Source: Desulfocapsa sp.
Lineage (GTDB): Bacteria > Desulfobacterota > Desulfobulbia > Desulfobulbales > Desulfocapsaceae
DNA length: 6,851 nucleotides
Direction: 5' to 3'
Assembly: GCA_020717935.1 (NCBI GenBank)
Contig: DYDK01000093.1
Location: 1 to 6,851, forward strand
A model generated the notes under the pieces. That model saw only the letters and a program-made list of their open reading frames with translations, had not been told where the DNA came from and ran no database searches. Position numbers and translations under genes: made by a program. Shown piece by piece: positions 1-5,614 of this stretch (positions are counted from its first letter, which is position 1; each line of letters opens with the position of its first letter).

Positions 1-2
1 TC

Positions 3-110
3 ATCGATGTGCTGCTTGGCCATGGTCTGCCTAAACCGGCTGTCTTGCCGGGGGTGTTGATTGTCCTGTCGGCTATGATTGTCCTGCAATATCCTGAGAA
101 GATGAGATAG
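3..110 (+). CDS. C-terminal end of a membrane protein, possibly an EamA/DMT transporter
   Basis: The only open plus-strand frame at the left edge reads 35 residues to a TAG stop at 108-110; the rest of the gene lies outside the window. The fragment contains DVLLGHGLPKPAVLPG followed by a hydrophobic stretch (VLIVLSAMIVLQ) and a short basic tail (YPEKMR). This layout, with a Gly-x-Leu before a short loop and then a final Gly-x-Leu-Ile helix ending at the C-terminus, resembles the last helix of EamA-family drug/metabolite transporters. That family call is inference from a short segment; another polytopic membrane protein is possible. The gene converges with the glycosidase-like gene on the opposite strand, leaving a spacer of 120 bases. 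Confidence 0.5.
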   Translation: MDVLLGHGLPKPAVLPGVLIVLSAMIVLQYPEKMR

Positions 111-132
111 GAAATCAGGAACATTTCCAAAT

Positions 133-154
133 AGCGCCAGTTTGAGCGTTTTTT
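133..154 (+). terminator. Possible weak rho-independent terminator
   Basis: A short stem (AGCGC with GCGTT, including one G-U pair, loop of 8) is followed by six T at 149-154. A second small hairpin, GGAAAT/ATTTCC, overlaps the stop codon of the upstream gene at 110-128. The position just after the plus-strand gene and before a convergent gene suits a terminator, but the stem is short. Confidence 0.3.
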
Positions 155-173
155 ACCACCGCAGGGAGTAAAC

Positions 174-188
174 TTGGGACTGTCCCCG
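174..188. repeat. Small palindrome GGGACTGTCCC, REP-like
   Basis: The spacer between the two convergent genes holds TTGGGACTGTCCCCGG, centred on the palindrome GGGAC-T-GTCCC at 176-186. Motifs of this kind often occur in REP-type repeats scattered near RAYT transposases in proteobacteria. Only one copy is visible here, so membership of a repeat family is inference. Confidence 0.3.
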
Positions 189-230
189 GCCTTATACCAA
201 CGACATTCGGGCCACCCCCACATTCGCAAC

Positions 231-1481
231 TCACTGCCCTTGATACAACTTCTTGATGGTCTCCGCTATCCTGCCCTTGGGCAGCAAGCGGTTGTGCTCA
301 CCAATCTCATAGATCCCGAACCACTCCTCGGGGTCTTCCTGGTCATGGCGGGTTGAATCCGCCGCATCCTCCCCGCTTTTCCACCACTCATCGTTCAGCT
401 CAAAAAAGGCCACCCCGCAGAACCTCTCACTGCCCTTGGCGGTCTTGATATTTTTCCAGATGGCGGAAAATTCCGCCGGGACATCGTCTATCTTGTGTCC
501 GCCAAAGCCCGGCACCCATGCCTTTGGTTCAAAGGGGGAGGTGGACAGCCCAACCTGGGTGATAAAGACCGGCTTCCTGCTCTGTTCTGTCAGTTCTTCC
601 AGATAGCCCTGGTAGCTGGTGCCGGTGGTCGAGCCAGGCGGCGATGTCCGCACCCCGCGGGCGTAGGTATAGACATTGAGGCAGATCAGGTCGCCCAGAT
701 CCGGGGTGACCACATGTTCCTTGGGAACCTCTAAATCCGGGCGGTTCGCCAGGGGGCCAATATGGGTAAAGCTGGTGTGACAATAGAGATGGCGTTGTCC
801 GTAACGGGTCAGCTCATAGTCCATGGCCATGTCCATAAGACGGGCAATGGCAATTTCCGAGGGGTTCCGGTTATCGACGCTCAGGTGTTTGCCGTGATAA
901 CTGCGCACCTCGGGATGGCGGGAATTGGTGCGCACTACCGCCTCCGGTTGCAACTCATCACCGATGGAAAACAGGACCAGCCGCTCCGGCCGTCCGACCT
1001 GATAGACATGGTCGATGGCGGCCTTGATCGCGACAAAGGTCTTGGCAAGAAAAGGTTCGGCCAGAAAGTCCTCTTCGTAGGGACAGACCCAGATGTCCTG
1101 ACCATAAAGAAACTCCGTCTTGTCCAAGGCCTCAAAGAATTTCGCCGGCATCTGCATGGGAAAGACATGGAGATAGTTGACATTCATCCCTTGCATCAGC
1201 CCGAGATGCTCCTCATAGCGCTCATCATTGCCGGGAGGAGCGCCCTGCATGGGGGTCTCACCCTTGAGATAGGGAGAATACCCGATTCCCTTGAAGAATA
1301 AGGGTTTGCGGCTCGCGGCATCAATAACCTTCGTTCCTTCGACAACATACTTCCGGGGCTGTGGGGTTCCCTCGACAATACCGGTGGCGATCGCCTGCCG
1401 GTCATCACCGGCGGCGGAAAAAACAAGGCCCGGCTGAAGGATCAGCCAGGCCGTCACGAGAATAGAAGTAAAGATGTGCAC
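231..1481 (-). CDS. Secreted TIM-barrel glycosidase-like protein with altered catalytic site
   Basis: This 416-residue protein starts at a GTG with AAGGAG five bases upstream. Residues 1-24 form a signal peptide (hydrophobic core, likely cleavage after VFSA), so it is probably periplasmic or secreted. The body looks like a clan GH-A hydrolase or transglycosylase related to the GH2/GH17/GH72 type: FFKGIGYSPY at 62-71, an early barrel strand ending NVNYLHVFP (100-108), IGDE at 173-176 where the acid/base Glu (E176) follows Asp rather than the usual Asn, and FFELNDEWWKSG at 359-370, a typical last strand. At the expected strand-7 nucleophile the sequence is PVFITQVGLST (304-314): Gln309 instead of Glu. 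It may therefore be inactive, a binding protein, or use another residue. It is the second gene of an operon, 14 bases after the LtaS/OpgB-like gene, suggesting a role in a phosphoglycerol-modified envelope glycan. Substrate and exact family are uncertain. Confidence 0.8.
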   Translation of the reverse strand: MHIFTSILVTAWLILQPGLVFSAAGDDRQAIATGIVEGTPQPRKYVVEGTKVIDAASRKPLFFKGIGYSPYLKGETPMQGAPPGNDERYEEHLGLMQGMNVNYLHVFPMQMPAKFFEALDKTEFLYGQDIWVCPYEEDFLAEPFLAKTFVAIKAAIDHVYQVGRPERLVLFSIGDELQPEAVVRTNSRHPEVRSYHGKHLSVDNRNPSEIAIARLMDMAMDYELTRYGQRHLYCHTSFTHIGPLANRPDLEVPKEHVVTPDLGDLICLNVYTYARGVRTSPPGSTTGTSYQGYLEELTEQSRKPVFITQVGLSTSPFEPKAWVPGFGGHKIDDVPAEFSAIWKNIKTAKGSERFCGVAFFELNDEWWKSGEDAADSTRHDQEDPEEWFGIYEIGEHNRLLPKGRIAETIKKLYQGQ

Positions 1482-1495
1482 ACCGTCTCCTTGTA

Positions 1496-3208
1496 TTATT
1501 TCATGGCATTGGCAATGATGGCCATATAGGCCTGGTCATAATCTGCTGCCGCAACCTGTTGTAACGGGGCCTTGAATTTACAGACCTGGGTAGCGCAGTA
1601 GTTTCCATCAGAAAGATAATTCAGGATGATGTCCGGAATATCATAATGGTGGAGGATATCATAGTGGACGGCCTTGCCGTTTTCAAAGAAAAAGACCCGG
1701 TTCATGTGTAACTGGTCTTTTTCTCCCCCGGCATAGTTCAGTTTCTCGAAGGTATTGGGGCCGTAAAGTCCGGGCAGATGATCGCTGATAAGAATCACCA
1801 GGCTTTCGGGATCAACCGCCTTGATCCCGCGCACAAATTCCGCCAGGGCCTCGGTGCGGTAATAATACTGGTTGACGGTGTGTTCCAGAAAGCCATCTTT
1901 AATCACGCCGTTTGCTTCAATGATAAGCGGGCGCTTTTCGGTATTCATCTGATAAGGATAATGACCGTAAATACTCATGATATAATTGAAAAACGGCACG
2001 CCCGGATTGTTTTTCTTCCATTCCGTAATATACGCCAGATTCTGCTGCAGCAACTCCCCGTCAAACATATATTTTTCACCGGTGACATCGCCGATTGAAA
2101 GATAGGTCTCACGCCCCTTGGCGTACTCCTTGGGGTAATAGCTGCTTTGGAAACCGGCCCCCTTGTAGGCATTGATGGAATTAAAAAAGTCCGGTTTGTA
2201 GGCGTTAGTGGCCATGGTATGGTAACCGGCGCTGTTCAAGATGGCGGGCAGGCAATAGGTGTCGGCCCCGGTAAAGACATCAAACTCCATCCCGGAAAAT
2301 TTTCCAAAGGCCGGGACGCCGGAAAGGACCTCAAACTCCGCCTGGGCTGTTCCCCCGCCAAAGACCGGAGAAATGGAAATGGAGCCCTTGTTTTTAAAGA
2401 TCTTGTCAAATTCCGGATGAACGGGGTTCTTGGAAAACGACAGGCCGGTAAAAAGGGTCGGATCAATAAAGCTTTCCAGGACAACAAGATGGACATTTCG
2501 CTTCTTTTCCAGCGAATTCATCATGGACATAACATCGTCAATTTTCTTCAAAAAAACCGGATCGGCCTTAAAGTCCGCCATTTTCAGGGTATTGGATCTT
2601 CGCTTGGCCTCATTATACAGCATCATCCAGACCCTGCCGTTATCTTCAGCGCTCTGAATATCAGACCATTTCGTTACCTCCCGCTGAGTTTTCTCAAAGG
2701 CATAGAGAAAAGAGTCCGGTTTCAACTCCACCGCCAGGATCAAGGTCAGGATCGACAAGGCCCCGACAATGGCCGGCCGGTCTAACTTGAAGTGCAGGGA
2801 GCGGATAAAGACCGTGACGGTCACTCCCACAAAAAGAAGAAGAGCGACAATCGCCCACAGGGGGAGAACCCCCATAAGTTCCGGCAGTTCTTTGATTTCT
2901 ATAAATCGCAGAAGCCTGCCGAACTGCAAAAAAACCATGTCAAAGACGGCATAGACAAGGACAATGGGAATGGCGGTGATCAGGGCCTGCCATTTTGAAG
3001 GCTGCGTCAACCGGTTGAGATAGTAGTAAACAGCTAACAGCAGCGGAAGCTCAAGGCGGCAGAAATATCTCAGCGGCGGCATCCCCCCGATAAGACTCAT
3101 AATCCAGGTGTAGGCGAAAAGGAAAGCGGCCAGGATCACATACCGTGATATCAATACCCTCATTACCGAGAGGCCATATGATTTCCAACGAGAGGGAAGA
3201 TCGTTCAC
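1496..3208 (-). CDS. LtaS/OpgB-type membrane phosphoglycerol transferase or sulfatase-family protein
   Basis: This 570-residue protein has about five N-terminal membrane helices (roughly residues 22-40, 53-64, 76-95, 112-135 and 146-162) and then a large extracytoplasmic alkaline-phosphatase-superfamily (sulfatase) domain, the layout of lipoteichoic acid synthase LtaS and phosphoglycerol transferase OpgB/MdoB. Visible motifs are VVLESF (metal ligand E245), PVFGGGTAQAEFEVLSG (nucleophile T287), IYGHYPY (H416, where LtaS has a substrate-binding His) and VILISDH (metal ligands D476 and H477). All key residues are present, so it should be active, probably moving a phosphoglycerol or similar group onto a glycan outside the membrane. 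The start is a GTG at 3208 with only a weak GGGAG about ten bases upstream; an in-frame stop lies upstream with no other usual start between, and the alternative is ATG at codon 16. It leads the operon with the glycosidase-like gene. Specific substrate is inferred only. Confidence 0.88.
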   Translation of the reverse strand: MNDLPSRWKSYGLSVMRVLISRYVILAAFLFAYTWIMSLIGGMPPLRYFCRLELPLLLAVYYYLNRLTQPSKWQALITAIPIVLVYAVFDMVFLQFGRLLRFIEIKELPELMGVLPLWAIVALLLFVGVTVTVFIRSLHFKLDRPAIVGALSILTLILAVELKPDSFLYAFEKTQREVTKWSDIQSAEDNGRVWMMLYNEAKRRSNTLKMADFKADPVFLKKIDDVMSMMNSLEKKRNVHLVVLESFIDPTLFTGLSFSKNPVHPEFDKIFKNKGSISISPVFGGGTAQAEFEVLSGVPAFGKFSGMEFDVFTGADTYCLPAILNSAGYHTMATNAYKPDFFNSINAYKGAGFQSSYYPKEYAKGRETYLSIGDVTGEKYMFDGELLQQNLAYITEWKKNNPGVPFFNYIMSIYGHYPYQMNTEKRPLIIEANGVIKDGFLEHTVNQYYYRTEALAEFVRGIKAVDPESLVILISDHLPGLYGPNTFEKLNYAGGEKDQLHMNRVFFFENGKAVHYDILHHYDIPDIILNYLSDGNYCATQVCKFKAPLQQVAAADYDQAYMAIIANAMK

Positions 3209-3240
3209 AGTATAGAGACTCCCGGAGAGAAGGAGGGAAG

Positions 3241-3296
3241 GGCATACAGAGTACGCCAGTGGACTTTTCCATTGTTCAAGTCCTTGGTTTCATGCC
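3241..3296 (-). other. Potentially folded 5' leader of the operon
   Basis: On the minus strand the leader contains GGCAT (3296-3292) complementary to ATGCC (3245-3241), enclosing a second helix GGACTT (3283-3278) with AAGTCC (3266-3261). The nested arrangement suggests a two-part hairpin early in the transcript. No known riboswitch motif was recognised; the pairing may be fortuitous. Confidence 0.25.
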
Positions 3297-3307
3297 AATG
3301 ACACTCC

Positions 3308-3337
3308 TTTATTAGGATTGAATGAGATTTCTGTCAA
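3308..3337 (-). promoter_or_regulatory. Sigma-70-like promoter of the LtaS-like/glycosidase operon
   Basis: Reading the minus strand, a perfect TTGACA box (3337-3332) is followed after 18 bases by AATAAA (3313-3308), or after 17 by TAATAA. The -10 is imperfect (4 of 6). Transcription would begin near 3301 and leave a leader of about 90 bases before the GTG at 3208. Confidence 0.5.
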
Positions 3338-3488
3338 GAGAGGGTTTGCAGTTTCTGCTGCCTGCACAGTTGAGGAAGTCGGATTCCATAAAAAAACACC
3401 TATCCTTTGCTGATTCTCATTCTTCGATTTGGGGGGATACCTACCATCATCTCCACACGACAGCCATCATTGTGCCGCTCCTATCCAC

Positions 3489-3560
3489 AAAAAAACGCAA
3501 CAGTTCCGTAGGCTTCCCACAACGACATTTCTGATGGATACAACAACTCTGCGTTTTTTT
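3489..3560. repeat. Inverted repeat with A7/T7 arms in a gene-free stretch
   Basis: The 11-base arm AAAAAAACGCA (3489-3499) is perfectly complementary to TGCGTTTTTTT (3550-3560), with partial further pairing inward (AGTT and GTA blocks) around a roughly 50-base interior. It could be a bidirectional terminator-like hairpin or a small palindromic insertion. The surrounding region 3338-3599 otherwise shows no gene with a credible start or composition. Confidence 0.45.
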
Positions 3561-3599
3561 CATGATCATACCTCAGTTCTGTTGCATCTGACTCGTATC

Positions 3600-3615
3600 A
3601 CACATTGTAATGTGT
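3600..3615. promoter_or_regulatory. 16-bp palindrome, candidate activator (enhancer) site
   Basis: ACACATT-GT-AATGTGT is a perfect palindrome with seven-base arms. Its centre lies about 105 bases upstream of the start predicted from the sigma-54 element at 3687-3703, the usual distance for an NtrC-family enhancer-binding protein. The DNA between them is AT-rich, which would suit bending, but no clean IHF site was found. Which regulator binds is unknown. Confidence 0.45.
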
Positions 3616-3686
3616 ACAGATAATTTCAATCATAAATTCAAGAAGTTAAAACATTTATCCAGACTATTATATCAATAAAAACCATT

Positions 3687-3703
3687 CTGGCATTATTTAT
3701 GCT
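3687..3703 (+). promoter_or_regulatory. Sigma-54 -24/-12 promoter
   Basis: CTGGCATTATTTATGCT has GG (3689-3690) and GC (3701-3702) separated by exactly ten bases, the invariant spacing of sigma-54 promoters, with CTGGCA matching the -24 consensus well and TGCT the -12 box. Transcription would start near 3713, about 60 bases before the ATG at 3774. Confidence 0.6.
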
Positions 3704-3773
3704 TTAACAAAGGCAAATGAAACAACTAAATACGAAACTTCAACAAGATAAACAAAAAAACAGGGAGTTCATC

Positions 3774-3974
3774 ATGAAGACAACAAACATTAACACCACG
3801 CATGAAACGGAAATCAATGCCAGTTATGAAACCTCAAAATTTGCCCTGGCAGTCGGCATAGGCATGGCCGCAATTATTGGCCTGTGGGGATTGGCCTGCA
3901 TGATCAGCGGCCTGATAAATGGCGGGCTTGGCAGTGCCATCAAAGGTTTTATGACGGCCGTTACCGGTAACTGA
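3774..3974 (+). CDS. Small single-helix membrane protein of unknown function
   Basis: This 66-residue protein is read from ATG at 3774, preceded by GGGAG six to seven bases upstream. An in-frame ATG at 3717 is less likely because it has no ribosome site and lies only a few bases from the predicted sigma-54 transcript start. A polar, Thr/Asn-rich N-terminus (about 23 residues) precedes a long hydrophobic segment (about residues 24-47, FALAVGIGMAAIIGLWGLAC and following) and a Gly-rich tail ending SAIKGFMTAVTGN. No family was recognised. The clear ribosome site, sigma-54 promoter and coherent membrane segment support a real gene. The next gene downstream shows a similar pattern (SK, LA, Gly, a Trp, then ...TG), so the two may be distant paralogues working together at the inner membrane. 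A small accessory subunit of a membrane complex or a stress-response membrane peptide are both possible. Confidence 0.8.
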   Translation: MKTTNINTTHETEINASYETSKFALAVGIGMAAIIGLWGLACMISGLINGGLGSAIKGFMTAVTGN

Positions 3975-4087
3975 GCCGTTGTACACAACAACTCATATTC
4001 TTGGCCTCATGAACGGCATCCCCCAAGGGGACTTTACCCAAGAAAGCTTCCTTGCGGGGTGCCTGCGGGGCGTAATAGGCCGTAAAG
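3975..4087 (+). promoter_or_regulatory. Structured spacer between the two small membrane-protein genes, possible attenuator or pseudoknot RNA
   Basis: The main hairpin pairs 4015-4028 with 4050-4063 (12 Watson-Crick pairs of 14 plus one G-U), with a 21-base loop. The loop segment CTTTAC (4032-4037) is complementary to GTAAAG downstream (4082-4087), so a pseudoknot could form. Two other helices would compete: GCCGTT (3975-3980) with AACGGC (4012-4017), and GCCT (4061-4064) with AGGC (4077-4080). No T run follows, so it is not a simple terminator. It might set the ratio of the two proteins, protect the first message, or sense a ligand. It matches no riboswitch class I know. Confidence 0.4.
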
Positions 4088-4173
4088 AAATGAATAAAAC
4101 GAACAGGTTGTTTCTTAACTGCCAATAATTATAAGGTTTTTTCCTCTTCCACTGAAACAAAGGAGCAAAAATC

Positions 4174-4488
4174 ATGACGACTCAAACCACTCAAACAAAC
4201 CAGTTTTCCACAGCAAGTAAAATTTTCCTCGCCGCCGGTGCAGTGGCATGTGTCTGGAGCGGGGCCGCAATCATCAACGCCCTTTCCCATCAGGGCTGGT
4301 CTGTCAGCGAACTGGCCCGACAATATATGGTGGCTACCGGCATGATTAAACCCCTGCACACCCTGGTGGATTTTTACACCCATATCAAAGGGATCGAATA
4401 CCTGATCTGTGTGGCCTTCTTTCTCGCTTTCCCTGCCTTCTATACTTTCCTCACCAAGGAACAGAAGAAACAACCGGCGCTCAAATAG
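4174..4488 (+). CDS. Small two-helix membrane protein of unknown function
   Basis: This 104-residue protein begins at ATG 4174 with AAAGGAG nine bases upstream, a strong ribosome site. The N-terminus is rich in Thr and Gln, then comes one membrane segment at about residues 16-38 (IFLAAGAVACVWSGAAIINAL), a polar loop containing ELARQYMVATGM and DFYTHIKG, and a second membrane segment at about 72-92 (IEYLICVAFFLAFPAFYTFL) before a short basic tail. I do not recognise the family. It lies 199 bases after the smaller membrane-protein gene in the same direction and probably shares the sigma-54 transcript. A weak internal promoter (TTGTTT at 4108, TATAAG at 4130, 16-base spacer) could add expression. 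The first segment and the ...ATG motif resemble the neighbouring protein, so a common origin is plausible. A foldback repeat starts 39 bases after its stop and may form the end of its transcript. Confidence 0.82.
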   Translation: MTTQTTQTNQFSTASKIFLAAGAVACVWSGAAIINALSHQGWSVSELARQYMVATGMIKPLHTLVDFYTHIKGIEYLICVAFFLAFPAFYTFLTKEQKKQPALK

Positions 4489-4527
4489 GAAATGTGGCCC
4501 GTCGATCCCATCGCTCTCATACAATAA

Positions 4528-4707
4528 GGGACTTGGAAATTACCAATGTATCTGAATTGCGACCAGATTTGGGTTATATTTGGCTGTGCCGATTGAACAA
4601 AACCGCAGGCATAATTGTGTTATGACGAGGATTTTGTGATTGAGGCACAGTCAAAGATGGCCCAAAGATGGGAAGCAAGATGGTATATTGGTATTTTCCA
4701 AGTCCCC
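4528..4707. mobile_element. 179-bp foldback (palindromic) MITE-like element
   Basis: The ends GGGACTTGGAAATTACCAAT and its complement at 4687-4706 form near-perfect terminal inverted repeats. Pairing continues inward: 4571-4590 with 4644-4663 matches at 16 of 20 positions, and the exact middle is the hairpin CATAA-TTGTG-TTATG (4610-4624). End repeats and central hairpin share the same centre (4617), so the whole unit is one imperfect palindrome. It has no coding capacity. TAA lies directly on each side (4525-4527 and 4708-4710), a possible 3-bp target duplication. It follows the small membrane-protein gene and abuts the YkgJ-gene hairpin, so its RNA hairpin might also end transcripts. Confidence 0.7.
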
Positions 4708-4747
4708 TAAAGCAACTTGATTCGCATTTGCAGACCAAGTTGCTTTA
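4708..4747 (-). terminator. Perfect 12-bp hairpin at the end of the YkgJ-family gene
   Basis: TAAAGCAACTTG (4708-4719) is perfectly complementary to CAAGTTGCTTTA (4736-4747) around a 16-base loop. The minus-strand stop codon TAA forms the end of one arm. It is placed like a transcription terminator, but on the minus strand only TTTA precedes a G run, so the U tract is poor and it may instead stabilise the 3' end. Confidence 0.5.
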
Positions 4748-5395
4748 TTGTATTCCTCCGGCAATGCCCTGTAATAGTTGAAACAAAGGACGACCAAAGA
4801 GGAAAAGTTCCTCGTCGAGTGATAGGTTGAGATCACTCACCACTCGTTCGCGAAAAGCCAGATCTGTACTGATCTGTATCTCCAGTGTTGAGAGGATGGA
4901 GTATTGTTGATCCATCAACTTGTTGTGCACCTCACCCATATCAGGGCAGGGGCACAATCGTTCATATTCCAGCACCACAGCCCGCCAGGGATGAGCTTCT
5001 CCCAGAATATCCAGGCGACTGAGAAGATCCTGACCAACAAGGGCCAGGGTTTCCTTGGGCTGCCAGCACTTCAGCGTCCCACAGGCCACCGGCCGGTTCC
5101 CATAAATGGAACAGCCCTTTCGTGCGGCGTCATAATAGCAGCAACACCACTCCCGACCAGTACCCCTGATTTTTACTAGTTCGTAGGGTATTGATTCAAT
5201 CCGGTCGGTCAGAGGATTATGGGCCAACTCTCCACGACGAATGGTAATGAGGGCATCAAGGGACAGTTTCCCTTGTCGCACCAAGGGAAGATCAGGCCCA
5301 TGCAGAGCTGGCCCGCCATTTTGACAGCAGGTACCACAACGACGGCACGCTGTTTGGGGTGACTGCTTTTCTGGTGTTTTTTTGTTGACTGTCAT
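4745..5395 (-). CDS. YkgJ-family cysteine-cluster protein (putative Zn/Fe-chelating)
   Basis: Read from ATG at 5395 this gives 216 residues. The N-terminal motif CRRCGTCC (Cys 17, 20, 23, 24) is the CxxCxxCC signature of the YkgJ family (PF03692), and further cysteines follow in the expected order: CCC at 84-86, C95 in the CSIYGNRP region, C105, and C110. Another pair, CPC, is at 148-150. The family is thought to bind zinc or an iron cluster; no precise reaction is known. An in-frame TTG at 5440 would add 15 residues, but neither start has a clear ribosome site and the ATG is preferred. No signal peptide or membrane segment is seen, so it is probably cytoplasmic. It is alone between a hairpin terminator at its end and the kinase fragment about 220 bases upstream, so its partner is not evident from context. 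Confidence 0.88.
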   Translation of the reverse strand: MTVNKKTPEKQSPQTACRRCGTCCQNGGPALHGPDLPLVRQGKLSLDALITIRRGELAHNPLTDRIESIPYELVKIRGTGREWCCCYYDAARKGCSIYGNRPVACGTLKCWQPKETLALVGQDLLSRLDILGEAHPWRAVVLEYERLCPCPDMGEVHNKLMDQQYSILSTLEIQISTDLAFRERVVSDLNLSLDEELFLFGRPLFQLLQGIAGGIQ

Positions 5396-5493
5396 ATTCT
5401 GCAGATTACTGATGATGTGCTTATTCCAATTCGCTTTCAAGTTGGTACAGCGCTAATGCGTCTTCCTGTATAAATAAACGAGGTACAGCACGA

Positions 5494-5520
5494 GTTAGGG
5501 CCTGTCCACAAATAACTTGC
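5494..5520. repeat. Possible end of a degenerate repeat related to the 161-bp foldback
   Basis: GTTAGGGCCTGTCCACAAAT followed by AACTTGC resembles the outer end of the foldback element at 6581-6741, whose right end read inward on the minus strand begins GTTAGGGCCTCGGCAAGAAT. The shared parts are GTTAGGGCCT and a CA/AATAA block. No matching inverted partner was found between here and the kinase stop, so it may be a truncated copy or chance. The rest of the 5396-5614 spacer shows only small hairpins such as CCCGATGAACGGG and a GGTACAGC direct repeat (5444 and 5482). Confidence 0.3.
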
Positions 5521-5614
5521 TTGCCGCATTATGGAATCTAACCCCGATGAACGGGATAAGTGCCTTTCGCAGATTATTTTCCTGTAAAAGAACAAGAAAA
5601 AAATCTGTAAGTCA

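Noticed and set aside
762..1301. 179-codon plus-strand open frame inside the glycosidase-like gene
   Set aside because: Lies antisense to a gene with signal peptide, ribosome site and conserved motifs; the translation shows no domain.
2147..2785. 212-codon plus-strand open frame inside the LtaS/OpgB-like gene
   Set aside because: Antisense to conserved catalytic motifs; no ribosome site and a composition typical of a shadow frame.
3174..3220. Ribosome site and ATG at codon 16 as the true start of the LtaS-like gene
   Set aside because: No ribosome site precedes that ATG; the GTG at 3208 has at least a weak GGGAG and keeps the cytoplasmic N-terminal tail before the first helix.
3051..3272. 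73-codon minus-strand open frame overlapping the start of the LtaS-like gene
   Set aside because: Mostly within the conserved gene in another frame; no ribosome site and no recognisable protein features.
3276..3293. Five-codon minus-strand leader peptide MKPRT with an upstream AAAGGAG
   Set aside because: The AAAGGAG overlaps the -10 region of the predicted promoter, so it would not be in the transcript.
4129..4524. 131-codon minus-strand open frame opposite the second small membrane-protein gene
   Set aside because: The plus-strand gene has a strong ribosome site and clear membrane segments; the antisense translation has no such support.
5494..5541. Possible integron attC site (GTTAGGG ... 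ATCTAAC)
   Set aside because: The core motifs are in the wrong order for attC on either strand, and no integrase or cassette is visible.
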